In this document: positions 11,787 through 22,734 of the stretch, one piece after another
Numbering within the stretch: the stretch's first letter is position 1
How the letters are laid out: the number at the start of each line of letters is the position of its first letter
Notes under the pieces: generated by a model
The model's input: only the letters and a program-made list of their open reading frames with translations
What the model was told of the DNA's origin: nothing
Databases searched by the model: none
Assembly: GCF_014066305.1 (NCBI RefSeq)
Contig: NW_023501039.1
Span: forward strand, 868,001 to 932,000
Reading direction: 5' to 3'
DNA from: Letharia columbiana
Taxonomy: Eukaryota; Ascomycota; Lecanoromycetes; Lecanorales; Parmeliaceae
DNA length: 64,000 bases
Program-made: the position numbers and the translations under genes

Positions 11787-13566
11787 ATTGCACGAGAGGG
11801 ATAGTAAAGATTGCCGGGAGCATTCAAAGACAGAAATAATTCATTAAACGCATTCATCTCATACATCAGGGATTATACACGGCGAAACAATCGGTGAAGG
11901 AGACTAGACATAAACCCCCTTGTGCGAATACCAATCGGGGACTTTATAGCGCATGTGTACCACCATCTACAAGCAAGGTAAGTCTGTTCACAGTTCTGTC
12001 ATTGTACCAAGTATCAGCGCGACCCTGCTCAAGGTCCTGATTTGGGGGAGAAGGCACAAACCTGATTCGTGGACGATGGGCCGAAACCGTAGCCATGCGT
12101 TTTCGGGAGTCGAATGACAGGGCGTCGATTGCTGCGTGCATTGCGACGGAAACCTGTCCGTGCGCACACACTGTATGACTGCATGGGAGCGTACAGTGTC
12201 TTGATGCGGTAGGTGGCTATACGGCAATTGGCGTCACCAGGCGTCGCGGAGCAGTTAGTGCAAAGCTGGGTGCCATCAAAATATTCAAACCGGTAGACTT
12301 GCATGCTGATCATCGGTTGCTATCTATTTGCTCTAGGTCGTGGCCACGGCTTGAGAGGAGGGGGACTATTCGGAGACGTCTGTGGATTTGACCACTGCAT
12401 ATTCGAGCCTTTGTTACATGTGCAGAGTCAGCCCACGCTGTTCGTTGGAAGTGGAGAGTGGTGTACACTTGAGACGTGGCTGCCATGTACACCGCACGCG
12501 GCAAGAAAGAGACTCGATCAATCCCCGGCACAGCCTTGTAGCATCTCAATGGTTTCGTGAAGTTGCGCTGAGACCAGCAGAATATACTCCCCTTGGTGGA
12601 ACAATATAATGGGCAACGAAATCGTTACCGGAGTACCACCATCAATGTCACCTTCAAGAGATCACGGACAGCTACTGGACGTGATAAATCTTCAGCGGTC
12701 TCAGGGCATCGACTGTCAGTGTCCTGTCCCATTCCCTCAGCCTGGTCATCTGTGGCGACCAGCCTTCCGATAAAGGCTCTGTGCTGGAGACAGTTCCGGG
12801 AGTCTGTGCCATTGAATTGGCAGAAGGTCTACCCCGCATACTTACATCAGGCCTACGAACGTGATCAAAGTCCTGGTGTTTCACCAACGCAGACTTCATC
12901 TCCCTGGAGCGGGTGGAGGATTCTTGAGATGTGGGATCATACTGTTCAAGAGCTGAACTCGGCATGGCGAGCAGACGGTAAGAACGTTTGTACGTTCCAG
13001 GATAATTTTGGTTGTGTGTTCTTCGATGTGAGCTGCGTGTTTTCCAGACATTCGGCTATGGCTGGAGATAAGATTGATCCATGTTGAATGCCAAAATCCT
13101 CAGCTGGCACCACTGCAGGCGGAAGTCGTGATTCGACTTGAATGGTATTGGCGAGAGCTGTTGGTGCAGTGGAGGATATTGGGATACTTACATATTTCAT
13201 GAGTGGCCGGTGAGCTGGTTCTGGCATTTCGCTAGTGCTACACAAAGTTCGGACGAGTCACCCCTCAGGAGGCTACAGGTGAACATGATAGCAGCCTATT
13301 TGATGAGCCCTTCTGGCTGCCTGACACAAGCTATCCTGATATCTGTCTCTCGAATCAGAAGCACAAGACTTTTCCGAGCAGAAGACAATCCTCATCCCTG
13401 CTATCCTGTAACAAATGCAAGTCGGATATCATCGCTGTAATGCACACTGATCCATACGCGGATGGAAGACGCCAAAGACGAGGCCACTGGGACCAAAGAA
13501 AAGTATCGACGGTTGAAGAAGCGAGTGTACATCCATCTGGGTTAATAGATGAGGTTTTTCAATCCC
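11787..13566. other. Gene-poor interval with possible coding remnants
   Basis: Plus-strand stretches read like protein in pieces: 12593-12980; about 13052-13190 (WLEIRLIHVECQNPQLAP followed by LEWYWRELLVQW after a TTTCCAG acceptor); and a frame open from ~13278 to ~13605 with a CNKCKSD cysteine pair, running into the 3' end of the FKBP gene on the other strand. I could not join them into one gene. It could be an eroded regulator gene or chance. Confidence 0.35.
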
Positions 13567-15418
13567 TCAATTTACCTCCAGCAGCCTCAGGTCAAAGGTG
13601 AGCTCCGCATTACCCGGTATCCCTGCCACTCCCTTCTTCCCGTATGCGAGGTCCGCTGGGATGGTGATGCGACGCTCACCGCCTGCTTGCATACCGGCAA
13701 CACCAATGTCCCAGCCTTTGATGACGGAGCCATCTCCGATGGTGAAGCTGAATACCTTGCCCTTTTTATTCGCTGGTAGTCCGTTAGCATCCGATTCTTT
13801 CCGTGGTAAATAGAGTGCACTTACAGTCAAAGACCTTTCCATCATTGAGCTTCCCGATGTACCTCATGCCCACCTTGCTACCTTTCTTCGCAGCTGGCCC
13901 GGTGCCCAACTTCTTGTCATCAATCTTGACCCCTTGCACTGTCTTCATACCAAGGCTAGCTTTGGGCTTTCCTTCTTCTTTCTTCGAGTCGCTCTTGGTC
14001 TTGTCTTTGCTGTCCATTTTAGGCATGTCAGCTGAGCTTGCAGGCCCCTGCTCCAGGTTCTTCGCAAATTGAACCTTCTTGTCCCCCTTCAGCGGGCTGT
14101 CTTTGGCTGCGGCCTCCTCCTTCTTTACCTCTTTACTCTCAACAGCTGCCTCGACTGCCTTGCCTGCATTGTTCTTCAACTTCTTGAGCTGCTTCTTGCT
14201 AAGCTTAGTCTCTCCATTAGCGGTTACCTCTGCTGGCTTGAGAGATTTGGCCATGATCTCGTCAAGGCTGACAGGCGGTTCCTTCTCATCACCAGACTCC
14301 TCACGAGCGCGCTTGTTCTTGCCTTTCTTTGCCGGCTCCTCCTTCTTGGCAACTTCATCTTTCTTCACGAGTTTTGGCGGCTCCTCCTCGTCTCCAGATG
14401 CCACTTCCGTGATTCGAGGGTCCTCAAGAGTATCAAGCTCGTCGCTCTCCTCGTCATCGTCAAGCTCATCTTCATCTGGAGACATGTCGTAGTCATCTTC
14501 TTCATCTTCGCCATCGTACAGCTCGTGCTCGTGGTTATGACCGCTGTCGGCTGGGACGACGTAGTTACCGGTTAGGTAGATAGTGTGGGTACCAGAAACT
14601 TTAAAGTATGCCGTCTGATCTTCCCCAATTGTCAAGTCAAGAGTCTGCTGGCAGTTCTAAACATGCAGGGTAAGTATAGAATTCAATGTACAGAGTTCGA
14701 ATAACATGAAGAAAACTTCATAGTAGTTGCCCACCTTTTCCGGATCTAAAGTACACACAACCACCTCCTCCATTCCATCCACCGAGTCCTCGGTGTCGTC
14801 CTCCCCAAGGCTCTCGTCTTCCGAATCTTCAGCCACGGCCTTGCCCTTTCCCTTGTTTGCTTTCGAGTTCTTAGTCAGCCCATTCAACAGGGGAGACTCG
14901 TCCAACTCCATCTCGTTCTCGCTATCATTTTGACCTTCCGCTAGAGCTCCCATCATTTGTAGCAGAGCAGCTTCTTTTCGCGCCTTCTTAGTCTTCGATG
15001 GATCGCTTGGACCCCCGTTCTTTTCCTCGTCGTCGCTTGAAGATTCATCGTCTTCATCCTCATCGTCAGACTCATGACCTGCCAATAACGCTTTTAGGTA
15101 TTCTTCTTCCTCATCCGACCCTTCATCAGAGTCTGAATCCTGTCCAGGATTGGCATCGTAAACGAGCTTCAAGGTTGCTCTTGATTTCGTGTCACCATTG
15201 ACAGTACCGGTGTGTGCAGGCGAAGCGCTTGGATCGATGGCAGCCATCGTAATACGAAACTACATTTGCCATCTTAGCTATCCACTCTCATATATCGACA
15301 CTAGGGTAGCTTAAGCTGTAACTCTTACAGTGGCAGGAAAGTCAGCGATCGCTGGGATCATCACATCGCCAGCTGGGACCTTGAGTCCGTAGACTTGGAC
15401 GGGAAGCAAGCTCGACAT
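13567..15418 (-). CDS. fpr4: Nucleolar FKBP-type peptidyl-prolyl cis-trans isomerase (Fpr3/Fpr4 family)
   Basis: Four exons, complement(join(13567..13772, 13825..14656, 14735..15259, 15329..15418)), give 550 residues in phase. The N-terminus [18 protein letters not shown] leads into [12 protein letters not shown] and [15 protein letters not shown] ... [14 protein letters not shown], the nucleoplasmin-like fold of Fpr3/Fpr4. It is broken by long Asp/Glu/Ser runs (about residues 60-180 and 250-310), then a Lys-rich basic region. The last ~110 residues are the FKBP domain ([59 protein letters not shown]). In yeast these proteins act in the nucleolus as histone chaperones; Fpr4 isomerises prolines in histone H3. 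The catalytic pocket looks intact. Divergent from Rev1 with a ~430-bp shared promoter. Confidence 0.95.
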
Positions 15419-15845
15419 TGTGGGCAGTTGAAAAGAGCGGTGTCTGAAAGGGCTTTTTTTAATTAAGAAGCTCGATCTTCTGGTTAGATCGGTTATGACA
15501 CGGTATTATCCTGGCTTGTACTGTACTGGGTGGAAATTCTTGCTATGATATCGTGAAAAAATAAATGTAAGAGTTCGTGAGAAATTTCGAGCACCAGGAA
15601 CTCGAACTTTTCTACCCACTTATTTTCATTATCGGCGTGTGTATCTTAGCGCATAGCCAATTTACGCGACCACGTCACTCTTTGTCACCTTTCTACGGCC
15701 CTCGGACAGTTTTCACGCTTTTTGCATGTCTGATATTTATTCCATGAGCTCACTATGTGTTTGCTTGGAGACGATGACACTACACTACCCTCGCTCACCC
15801 AGGCGAGTACCTCAGAAGCGATAAAGGACGCATTAAACACACAGC
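15419..15845. promoter_or_regulatory. Bidirectional promoter of fpr4-like and rev1 genes
   Basis: The two start codons (15418 minus, 15846 plus) point away from each other across 427 bp with no coding frame of note. Both promoters must lie here. No motif is assigned. Confidence 0.55.
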
Positions 15846-18800
15846 ATGGGCTCGCGACTGGAGGCAAATTCATCTGCCGTACGCAAGAGAATAGAGAAGC
15901 ACAAGTTCCAGGATGAAGGGGGAGAAGAGTATGAATCATCCAAATTTGGCGGCTTCAACGATTATTTTCGGAGGAAGAAGATCAAGCTCCAAAATCTCGA
16001 CGCGAATTTGAGGTCGTCCTCGGCCAACAACCCTCCCGTATTCCGCGGTGTCGTTGCCCACGTCAATGGCTATACGCAGCCATCGCTCAATGACATACAC
16101 AAATTAATTGTTGCTTACGGTGGAGGATTCATGCAATACCTCGATGGCAAGACCACGGTTACCCATATCATTGCCAGCACCCTTACGCCAAAGAAGAAGA
16201 TCGAATTTCAGAAATACCGCATCGTCAAGCCAGCGTGGGTCACGGATAGTATCGAAGCTGGCAAACTACTTCCGTGGGATGCCTACAGGGTTGTAGATGA
16301 AGGCGTTGGGCAGCGTGTGCTGGGCTTTGACAACGGGAACGTCATAAGTCAAGTCAACAATCTGGAAAGGGGCTACAGAGATCAAACAGAGACGAGCTGG
16401 TACACTGGACAAGTGCGGGATGTGGCAAATGAGCTCGACTCACGTGGACCAGAACGCCCTTACCCCAGTAGCCAATCACCTTTGGATGCCAGGAATGCAT
16501 ATGGGGAGAGGCGGAATGCTGGATGCATTATGGCAGATCCGGCCGACGATATTCTAGACGATGGTGTTCCTTCCTCCGACTCTCCCGAAGGCGTCGAGGG
16601 CGAAGAACTAGACCCCAGCGATTTCCCAGCCGCGGATCAGTATTACACTGAATCGCAAGACAACAACGCTCGCGAGCTGGCTTCTGAAGGGTCGGCCAAA
16701 AATAGCCGTGGCGCGCGTTCTGAGCCCTCGCTCGATGGGCCAACGACTCCAGAAAGATTGTCATTGAAAGCTGACAACGATGTGCCCACTGGAGTTGTTT
16801 CACCACGTACAGAAGCTAAGATGTTTGCTGTGGAGAACTTCAGCTCCGAAGATTTCGCGCCGGACGAAGACAACGTACCCGATACCATCACCTCAGACCG
16901 GCGGTCTGCTTCCCAGGAATTCACCTTCGAGGAAACTCTGCACACCCTCGAGCCTGCTACTGAGGAATATGCTGCTCTTAATGAGCCAGATTTCGAAGCC
17001 TCTCCTCCTCCTCAGAAGCCCAGCGCTGACAATGGTACCACACCTACGAAGCCTACCGCCGAGGAACACAACGCCCAGCTATTGGCTGACCCAAGAGTAT
17101 GGAAGTCCACCGTTGTAAATCCGAGATTCCTGAAACAGTACTATGAAGAGTCTAGGTTGCATCACCTGTCGGCTTGGAAGGCTGAACTGAAGTCACAGAT
17201 GCAAAAGATGGCTGCCGAGAAAACATCGTCTCAGAGATCGCGCGAAAAGCGTGTGCCAGGTGCAAGACGATACATCCTTCATGTGGATTTTGACAGCTTT
17301 TTCGCTGCAGTGTCATTGAAGCAATTTCCCCAATATGTTGACAGACCTGTTGTGATAGCCCACGGCGGTGGTTCAGGCTCTGAGATCGCCAGTTGCAATT
17401 ACCCAGCACGAAGATTTGGTGTCAAGAACGGTATGTGGATGAAACATGCCCAGAAGATGTGCCCGGATCTCAAGGTTCTACCGTACAACTTCCCGGCTTA
17501 TGAAGACGCCAGCCGGAACTTTTACGCCGCTGTCATGGATACAGATGGAGTTGTGCAAAGCGTGAGTGTAGATGAAGCTCTGGTAGATGTCAGTGCCCGG
17601 TGTATAGCAGCCGGCGGTCATGAGGGTAAGGGTATTCACGAAGGGAGCATCTGGCGTGAGCAGGCCGAAGCCGATGAGATCGCAACCAAACTGCGGGAGG
17701 AGATCAAAGAAAGGACAGGTTGCGCAGTCTCTGTCGGTATCGGAGGTAACATCTTGCTGGCGAAAGTCGCTCTGCGGAAAGCCAAACCCGCGGGTCAATA
17801 CCAGATAAAGCCCGAAGAGGTCTTGGACTTTTTAGGCGGCCTCACAGTACAAGAATTACCCGGAGTTGCTTATAGTATTGGTGGTAAATTAGAAGAGATC
17901 GGTGTCAGGTTTGTGAAGGATGTACGAGAGCTCTCAAAAGAGAAGATGGTTACCACCCTGGGACCTAAAACAGGCGAGAAGATTTGGGACTACGCTCGCG
18001 GCATTGATCGAACCGAGGTTGGAGATCAAGTAATCCGCAAGTCGGTCTCAGCAGAGGTCAATTGGGGCATACGCTTTGTCACTCAAGAGCAGGCGGATGA
18101 ATTCGTCCACAGCCTGTGCGAAGAGCTACACAAACGCTTGCTGAACGAAGGACTCAAAGGACGGCAGCTAACGATGAAGATCATGAGGCGTGCAGCCGAT
18201 GCTCCTTTGGATCCACCTAAGCATCTCGGACACGGCAAATGTGATACATTCAACAAGAGTCTGATACTTGGCGTCGCTACGAATGACAAGGATATAATTG
18301 GCCGAGAAGCCATCTCTATCATGCGTGGCTTTGGTTTCTCACCAGGAGAACTGCGAGGCATTGGCATCCAGATGCAAAGACTAGAACAGCTCAAAGGCGA
18401 CAATCCACAAGATAGTAGCCAGAGACGGCTTCAATTCAAGGCATCAAACACTCCGAAGCGTCCGCTACCTAAAGACAATTTCATTGTGGATGATATAGAT
18501 AGCCCCCAAAAGCCCAAGGTACAACCTCCAGCACACCCCGCTGCTACATTTGCAAAGGAGACGTCTCCGACCCCAAACGGCAAGCCTCGCATGCCTCTGA
18601 ACACCTTAGGGACTCAATTCGTACTTCCCACGCAGGTGGACCCAGTGGTACTCGCCGAACTCCCTTCAGACATTCGATCGAAGCTACTAGGCAAGCAGAC
18701 TGCTCCGAAACCAAACCAGTCTCGGGACGCGGCACCTGCACTCAGATCTCGCTCAGGCACTCCCACTCTCCCTCCGGACGCTCTTCCCTCCCAGTCCCAA

Positions 18801-19631
18801 CTCGACCCTGAAACCTTAGACGCACTCCCTGACGATGTCCGCGCCGAGATCCTAGCTTTCTACCATAAATCCCCCCACAAGGCCTTGGCCAAAGCAGCTC
18901 AAGCTGTACTACCACAGTCACCACGTAAGAATCGTACAACGAAACTTCCCAAAAAGCTCACCACACCCACCAAAAAGCGTGCCGGCTTGTTCTCGCGCGG
19001 CGCCAACAAAGCATCTTCTGCCTTCTCAACGCTCACCCAATCCAACTTTGTCGCCAATGCTCGCCCTGGAGCTTCGTCCGCCAAAGTAGGTGGCGCAGAG
19101 CTATCAGCAGATATCCCGGACGACTTCCTCTCCGCCCTTCCCGATGACATCCGCCGCGAAGTCCTCGCGCAAGCCCGCCGTGACAGCTTGCAGAAGAAAG
19201 GTGGCATTGAGTTTACTTCTAACAAAAAGAAGCGACCCCTTAACGCTAAAGGCCACCAACCTACCGGCCAACGCACCCTCACTCTCCCGCCTTGTCCGCC
19301 AAAACCGACCTTCACAGCTCAGAAGTTTACTCGGCTGCCCGAGCTACGCGAAGCGATTAGTTCCTGGTTCGAAGAATTCAGAGATGAGGGGCCGTACGCT
19401 GAGGATGTTGATGCATTGATTAAGTATTTAGAGAAAGTGGTCGGGGAGGAAGGGGATATGGAAAAAGCGGTCAGTGTGGGGAGGTGGTTGGGGTGGATCG
19501 TTGATGAGGGTGTGGGCGATGGTAGTGGGAAGGTGGAAGGGGACAAGGTTTGGAAAGAAGCTGTGAGGAGGGTGCAGGAGGGGGTTCAGTCGGCTGTGGA
19601 GGAGAGGGGCCTCGGAAGGGTGAAATTTTGA
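15846..19631 (+). CDS. rev1: DNA repair protein Rev1 (Y-family deoxycytidyl transferase)
   Basis: An intronless frame of 1261 residues from ATG 15846. The N-terminal motif FGGFNDYFRRKKIKLQ precedes a BRCT domain (about 66-150; VFRGVVAHVNG ... VTHIIAS ... KPAWVTDSI). The polymerase core begins at HVDFDSFFAAV, with metal-binding Asp481, and SVDEALVDVS supplies Asp576 and Glu577. RKAKPAGQY and the thumb and little-finger regions follow to about residue 860. Three LPxDIR-type helices at about 939, 994 and 1098 resemble ubiquitin-binding motifs. The C-terminal ~110 residues (LPELREAISSWFEEF onward) form the helical domain that binds other translesion polymerases and Rev7. Rev1 inserts dCMP opposite abasic sites and scaffolds translesion synthesis in the nucleus. 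All catalytic acids are present. Confidence 0.97.
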   Translation: MGSRLEANSSAVRKRIEKHKFQDEGGEEYESSKFGGFNDYFRRKKIKLQNLDANLRSSSANNPPVFRGVVAHVNGYTQPSLNDIHKLIVAYGGGFMQYLDGKTTVTHIIASTLTPKKKIEFQKYRIVKPAWVTDSIEAGKLLPWDAYRVVDEGVGQRVLGFDNGNVISQVNNLERGYRDQTETSWYTGQVRDVANELDSRGPERPYPSSQSPLDARNAYGERRNAGCIMADPADDILDDGVPSSDSPEGVEGEELDPSDFPAADQYYTESQDNNARELASEGSAKNSRGARSEPSLDGPTTPERLSLKADNDVPTGVVSPRTEAKMFAVENFSSEDFAPDEDNVPDTITSDRRSASQEFTFEETLHTLEPATEEYAALNEPDFEASPPPQKPSADNGTTPTKPTAEEHNAQLLADPRVWKSTVVNPRFLKQYYEESRLHHLSAWKAELKSQMQKMAAEKTSSQRSREKRVPGARRYILHVDFDSFFAAVSLKQFPQYVDRPVVIAHGGGSGSEIASCNYPARRFGVKNGMWMKHAQKMCPDLKVLPYNFPAYEDASRNFYAAVMDTDGVVQSVSVDEALVDVSARCIAAGGHEGKGIHEGSIWREQAEADEIATKLREEIKERTGCAVSVGIGGNILLAKVALRKAKPAGQYQIKPEEVLDFLGGLTVQELPGVAYSIGGKLEEIGVRFVKDVRELSKEKMVTTLGPKTGEKIWDYARGIDRTEVGDQVIRKSVSAEVNWGIRFVTQEQADEFVHSLCEELHKRLLNEGLKGRQLTMKIMRRAADAPLDPPKHLGHGKCDTFNKSLILGVATNDKDIIGREAISIMRGFGFSPGELRGIGIQMQRLEQLKGDNPQDSSQRRLQFKASNTPKRPLPKDNFIVDDIDSPQKPKVQPPAHPAATFAKETSPTPNGKPRMPLNTLGTQFVLPTQVDPVVLAELPSDIRSKLLGKQTAPKPNQSRDAAPALRSRSGTPTLPPDALPSQSQLDPETLDALPDDVRAEILAFYHKSPHKALAKAAQAVLPQSPRKNRTTKLPKKLTTPTKKRAGLFSRGANKASSAFSTLTQSNFVANARPGASSAKVGGAELSADIPDDFLSALPDDIRREVLAQARRDSLQKKGGIEFTSNKKKRPLNAKGHQPTGQRTLTLPPCPPKPTFTAQKFTRLPELREAISSWFEEFRDEGPYAEDVDALIKYLEKVVGEEGDMEKAVSVGRWLGWIVDEGVGDGSGKVEGDKVWKEAVRRVQEGVQSAVEERGLGRVKF

Positions 19632-19809
19632 ATGTTGTTGAGCATGATCATGATCGAGGCTTGAGATACCCATAACGACGGATATATGCATTACGCTATT
19701 CTCTACTGACATAGACAGAGCAACACTCTTACGCACTTTTGCCCTTGTCCGATCCTTCCGATATCCAAGACCCAAAACGACGTCTCGGCCCTCATTCCCA
19801 CATCCGTCG

Positions 19810-22362
19810 TTACTGACTCAGCCGGATCCCAAAACTTATGGCCACCGCTGCGGCCAGGCCCAGACACAAGAAGCTGGGGCCCCATTTATCATGGTATCTG
19901 ACAGCTCTCCGTCCTCTAATCATCTGTACACGCCAGAGGTAAAGTCCCATGCTGTATAACAAAGCGATACAAGCCACAATCGTAAAGGCCCATGCACTGG
20001 CTAGGGATATTGAGTCGCCGAAGTTGAGAAGAGTTGCGGCAATGGAGCCGAGTATGATACTGAATTCTAGCCAAGAGAGGAAGGTACGCTCAGCCGCGAA
20101 GTAGACTTTGGGCTCAACCCTCACGGGAACATGGATGCGTTTACCGCGCGGTGCTTTGAATCTGCGCGCTTCGACGTGGCTAGGCGGCACGTCTCCGAGA
20201 GCAGTCAAAGCGGAGCCCGGGATGGGAGTCGGTTTGGGTGCGGGTATGATTTTTGAAAAAGCTGCAGCAATGTAGGAGCCGACCATTGCGATGTGTTGCG
20301 TTATGGCTTTTCCGCGATAGTGCCAGCCACCTAACTGTTTTGCTTCTTCCATGTCATCCATATCTTCGTCTTCGGAGTCGTAGATGGGGTAGTCGTCAGG
20401 GTTGTGGGCTAGCGGGGCGGCGGAGATACGTTCTTCGATGTCGAGGGCATTGGGATCCGCGGAGTGCTGTTCCATGGCATAGTGCTCCATAGCGTCGCGC
20501 GCCAGGCGGAGGCGGCGGATGCCTTGATCACTGTCAGCGGATTCAGAGTCGCCTTGGAGAGTGGGGCTGTTTTGGGAGTCTGTCCGCTGTTCTTCTGAAG
20601 CTCCTTCCGTCTCGTCGTCGTCTTCTGTATCGTCGTCGATATCTTCGCTGGTAGAGCAATTCGCTGATTGAGCTGGTCGTTCGATGCCGAAGCCGTGGGT
20701 AACGGGTTTCCGGATGTCAACATCCATTTGTGGCATCCAGAATGGTAGGAGGTTTATTCGCGTGGGGAACATGGTTGCGGTGCCGTGAATGAATTTGCTG
20801 AACTTGGGGACGGCTTCGACGATATGACTGCTTATTAGCTCTCGCACCCATTCTGGTGGATCTTGACCCGCTTGTGTCTGGAGCTTGACCTCAAGTACAG
20901 CATATGGAAAGCGTTCGACGTCCTCAGGCGGCAGCTGCGAAAACGGGAAGTCGACACCAATGTCCATCCTCCGCCAATTCTTGCCGGCTCGTTGTTTGCC
21001 ATCAAGATTATCTTCACGGGTCATGGTCAGCTCCGTGTCCAGGGATATGCGGACTCTGGCATCGCCTGGGAGTTGGAAAGCAGTGCGGTTGTAGAAAGAT
21101 CTTGTGACTGGCACAAGTCTCCTAGTGATGACTCGATACTGTATCTCTCGGGCCAGCTGTTCCAAGTCCGAGATTTCCTTCTCGCTCTTCTTGCCTTCTC
21201 TTCTTGCTTTTTCAAAGATACTTTCCACCTTCATCTTGCCACTTAGGAAGGCGTTTACGTTCTTCTCCTTGAGCGAAAATCGTGCTTTGACTGACTTCTC
21301 TCCAGTCCAGTCTTCTCTGTGAGTTTTTCGCTCCACGAAGATTGTCTCTATTTCCATGCCGCCATACCATCGTAGACGGATGGCTTCTGCACCTTCTGTC
21401 TTCTTCAGACGCCCGGTGTACAGCTCCCATGTCTCTGGATTGTCGTAGTAGATTGATGAGATCGCCGAGTCTTTGGCCTCGAACTCTTTATTCGGATTGA
21501 AGACTAGCACTGGAAGATGCTTCAATATGATGAGCTTCAACTCTGTAATGTTATCTGGGTGCACCCAGTATTTTGTCGTTTGCCGGACGAAATTTTGTTG
21601 GCCTCCTCCGGCTGCACTGTCCCCTTTGATAGGGTCTCCCCTCGTTCGTACAAGATCGTAGAGCTTCGAGAGCTTGACGATGAACTCATCGTAATTGTCT
21701 TTAAAAAAAGGTTTTGCTTTCAGCCGTGCAGCGAAGACTGGTTTGAGATGCCACTTTGTTTGTTTCTGGTCTCTGTTATCATGGCCCATTCCATGCCCTG
21801 GAACTCAAGTCCCCTGATGCTGGGGACTCACATCATGCTTTTTAATGATCTTTTGAAACCCAGTATAGTTCAACTGCGTGAACTTAGCCAGATCATGCAC
21901 GTCGGCAATGATATCACTCAAATCCTCTTCGAGTAGCATGAAGTCGTCCTCGGTAGGTACATCCTCCTCTTCCGCATGGCCAGCATTTCCATTCTGTGTA
22001 GGCCTCGGCCCCCTCTTGTCCAAGCGCCCAATCACATCATTGACTTCTTTCTCGCTGGCCTTGATCCGTCTCACTATCTCTCCGGACTTGACCCGCTGAA
22101 AGGTGAAGACTTTCTCGAGCTCCCCTTCCAACTCTGCAACGAAGGATTTCTCGTCATCTTCAGTCCAGGGTCTCCGCTTTGGGTTGGGATTTTGCGGGCT
22201 AGGGTCGTCTTGATAAGGGGTCTTGAGAGCGTCTTTGAGGTCATCATAGGCTATGTAGTAGTAGAAGTAGTCTTTCAATAGCGACGTCCGGAGTTGCTGG
22301 CCAAAGCTACGTGGTGGTCGTTAGTATGGTTTTGCTTAAAGACGGGGCAGTACATACTGCAT
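19810..22362 (-). CDS. vtc4: Vacuolar transporter chaperone 4 (polyphosphate polymerase, SPX-VTC-DUF202)
   Basis: Three exons, complement(join(19810..21765, 21832..22306, 22358..22362)), give 811 residues. The first exon is only 5 nt (ATGCA); no ATG lies in frame at the start of exon 2 and a stop is just upstream, so this spliced start is needed and restores HFGQQLRTSL of an SPX domain. SPX runs to about residue 180 (KKHDKQTKWHLKPVFAARL). The catalytic tunnel domain follows, with IRLRWYGGMEIETIFVERK and FPYAVLEVKL, then an acidic linker rich in DDDTEDDDE. A DUF202 three-helix membrane domain is at the C-terminus (TFLSWLEFSIILGS onward). VTC4 polymerises the ATP gamma-phosphate into polyphosphate and translocates it into the vacuole; SPX senses inositol pyrophosphates. 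See the CACGTGGG box upstream. Confidence 0.95.
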
Positions 22363-22608
22363 AGTTTTCGCCCGAGGGTCCGAAGGCTTTTCCGCTAAAA
22401 AGGAGGCGTGGATGGAGACGCTTGCAATAAGATAATGTAGAGAAGAAGTGAGAATAGGACGATGGTCTGAGGGGTAAGGATGGGAGCTAGCCCTGCGAAC
22501 GATTGCCAGGGAGGAAAAAGCAAAGCAAGCAAACCAGCAAGCAATCAATCACTCGAGCATTGTGCGGAGACAATTGCCATTGACCAATCAGAGATGACCC
22601 ACATGTAG

Positions 22609-22616
22609 CACGTGGG
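22609..22616 (-). promoter_or_regulatory. CACGTGGG box upstream of vtc4 (Pho4/NUC-1-type site candidate)
   Basis: CACGTGGG sits about 247 bp upstream of the vtc4 ATG at 22362. The yeast phosphate regulator Pho4 binds CACGTG preferring a following GG, and Neurospora NUC-1 binds similar E-boxes. A CCAAT box lies at 22584-22588. VTC genes are phosphate-starvation targets in yeast; control here is inferred. Confidence 0.55.
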
Positions 22617-22734
22617 TTTGGCTTGACTTCATTTGATTCAATACAAGGGGACAAATTTGCATAGAATTGTATTGCTGATATGTTTGATCTACCATTCTTA
22701 CACAGTCTACTTGTACTATACAATAAAACCCTCA

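Noticed and set aside
14069..14575. Long open frames on the plus strand opposite the fpr4-like gene
   Set aside because: They mirror the acidic/basic low-complexity codons of the minus-strand gene and have no features of their own.
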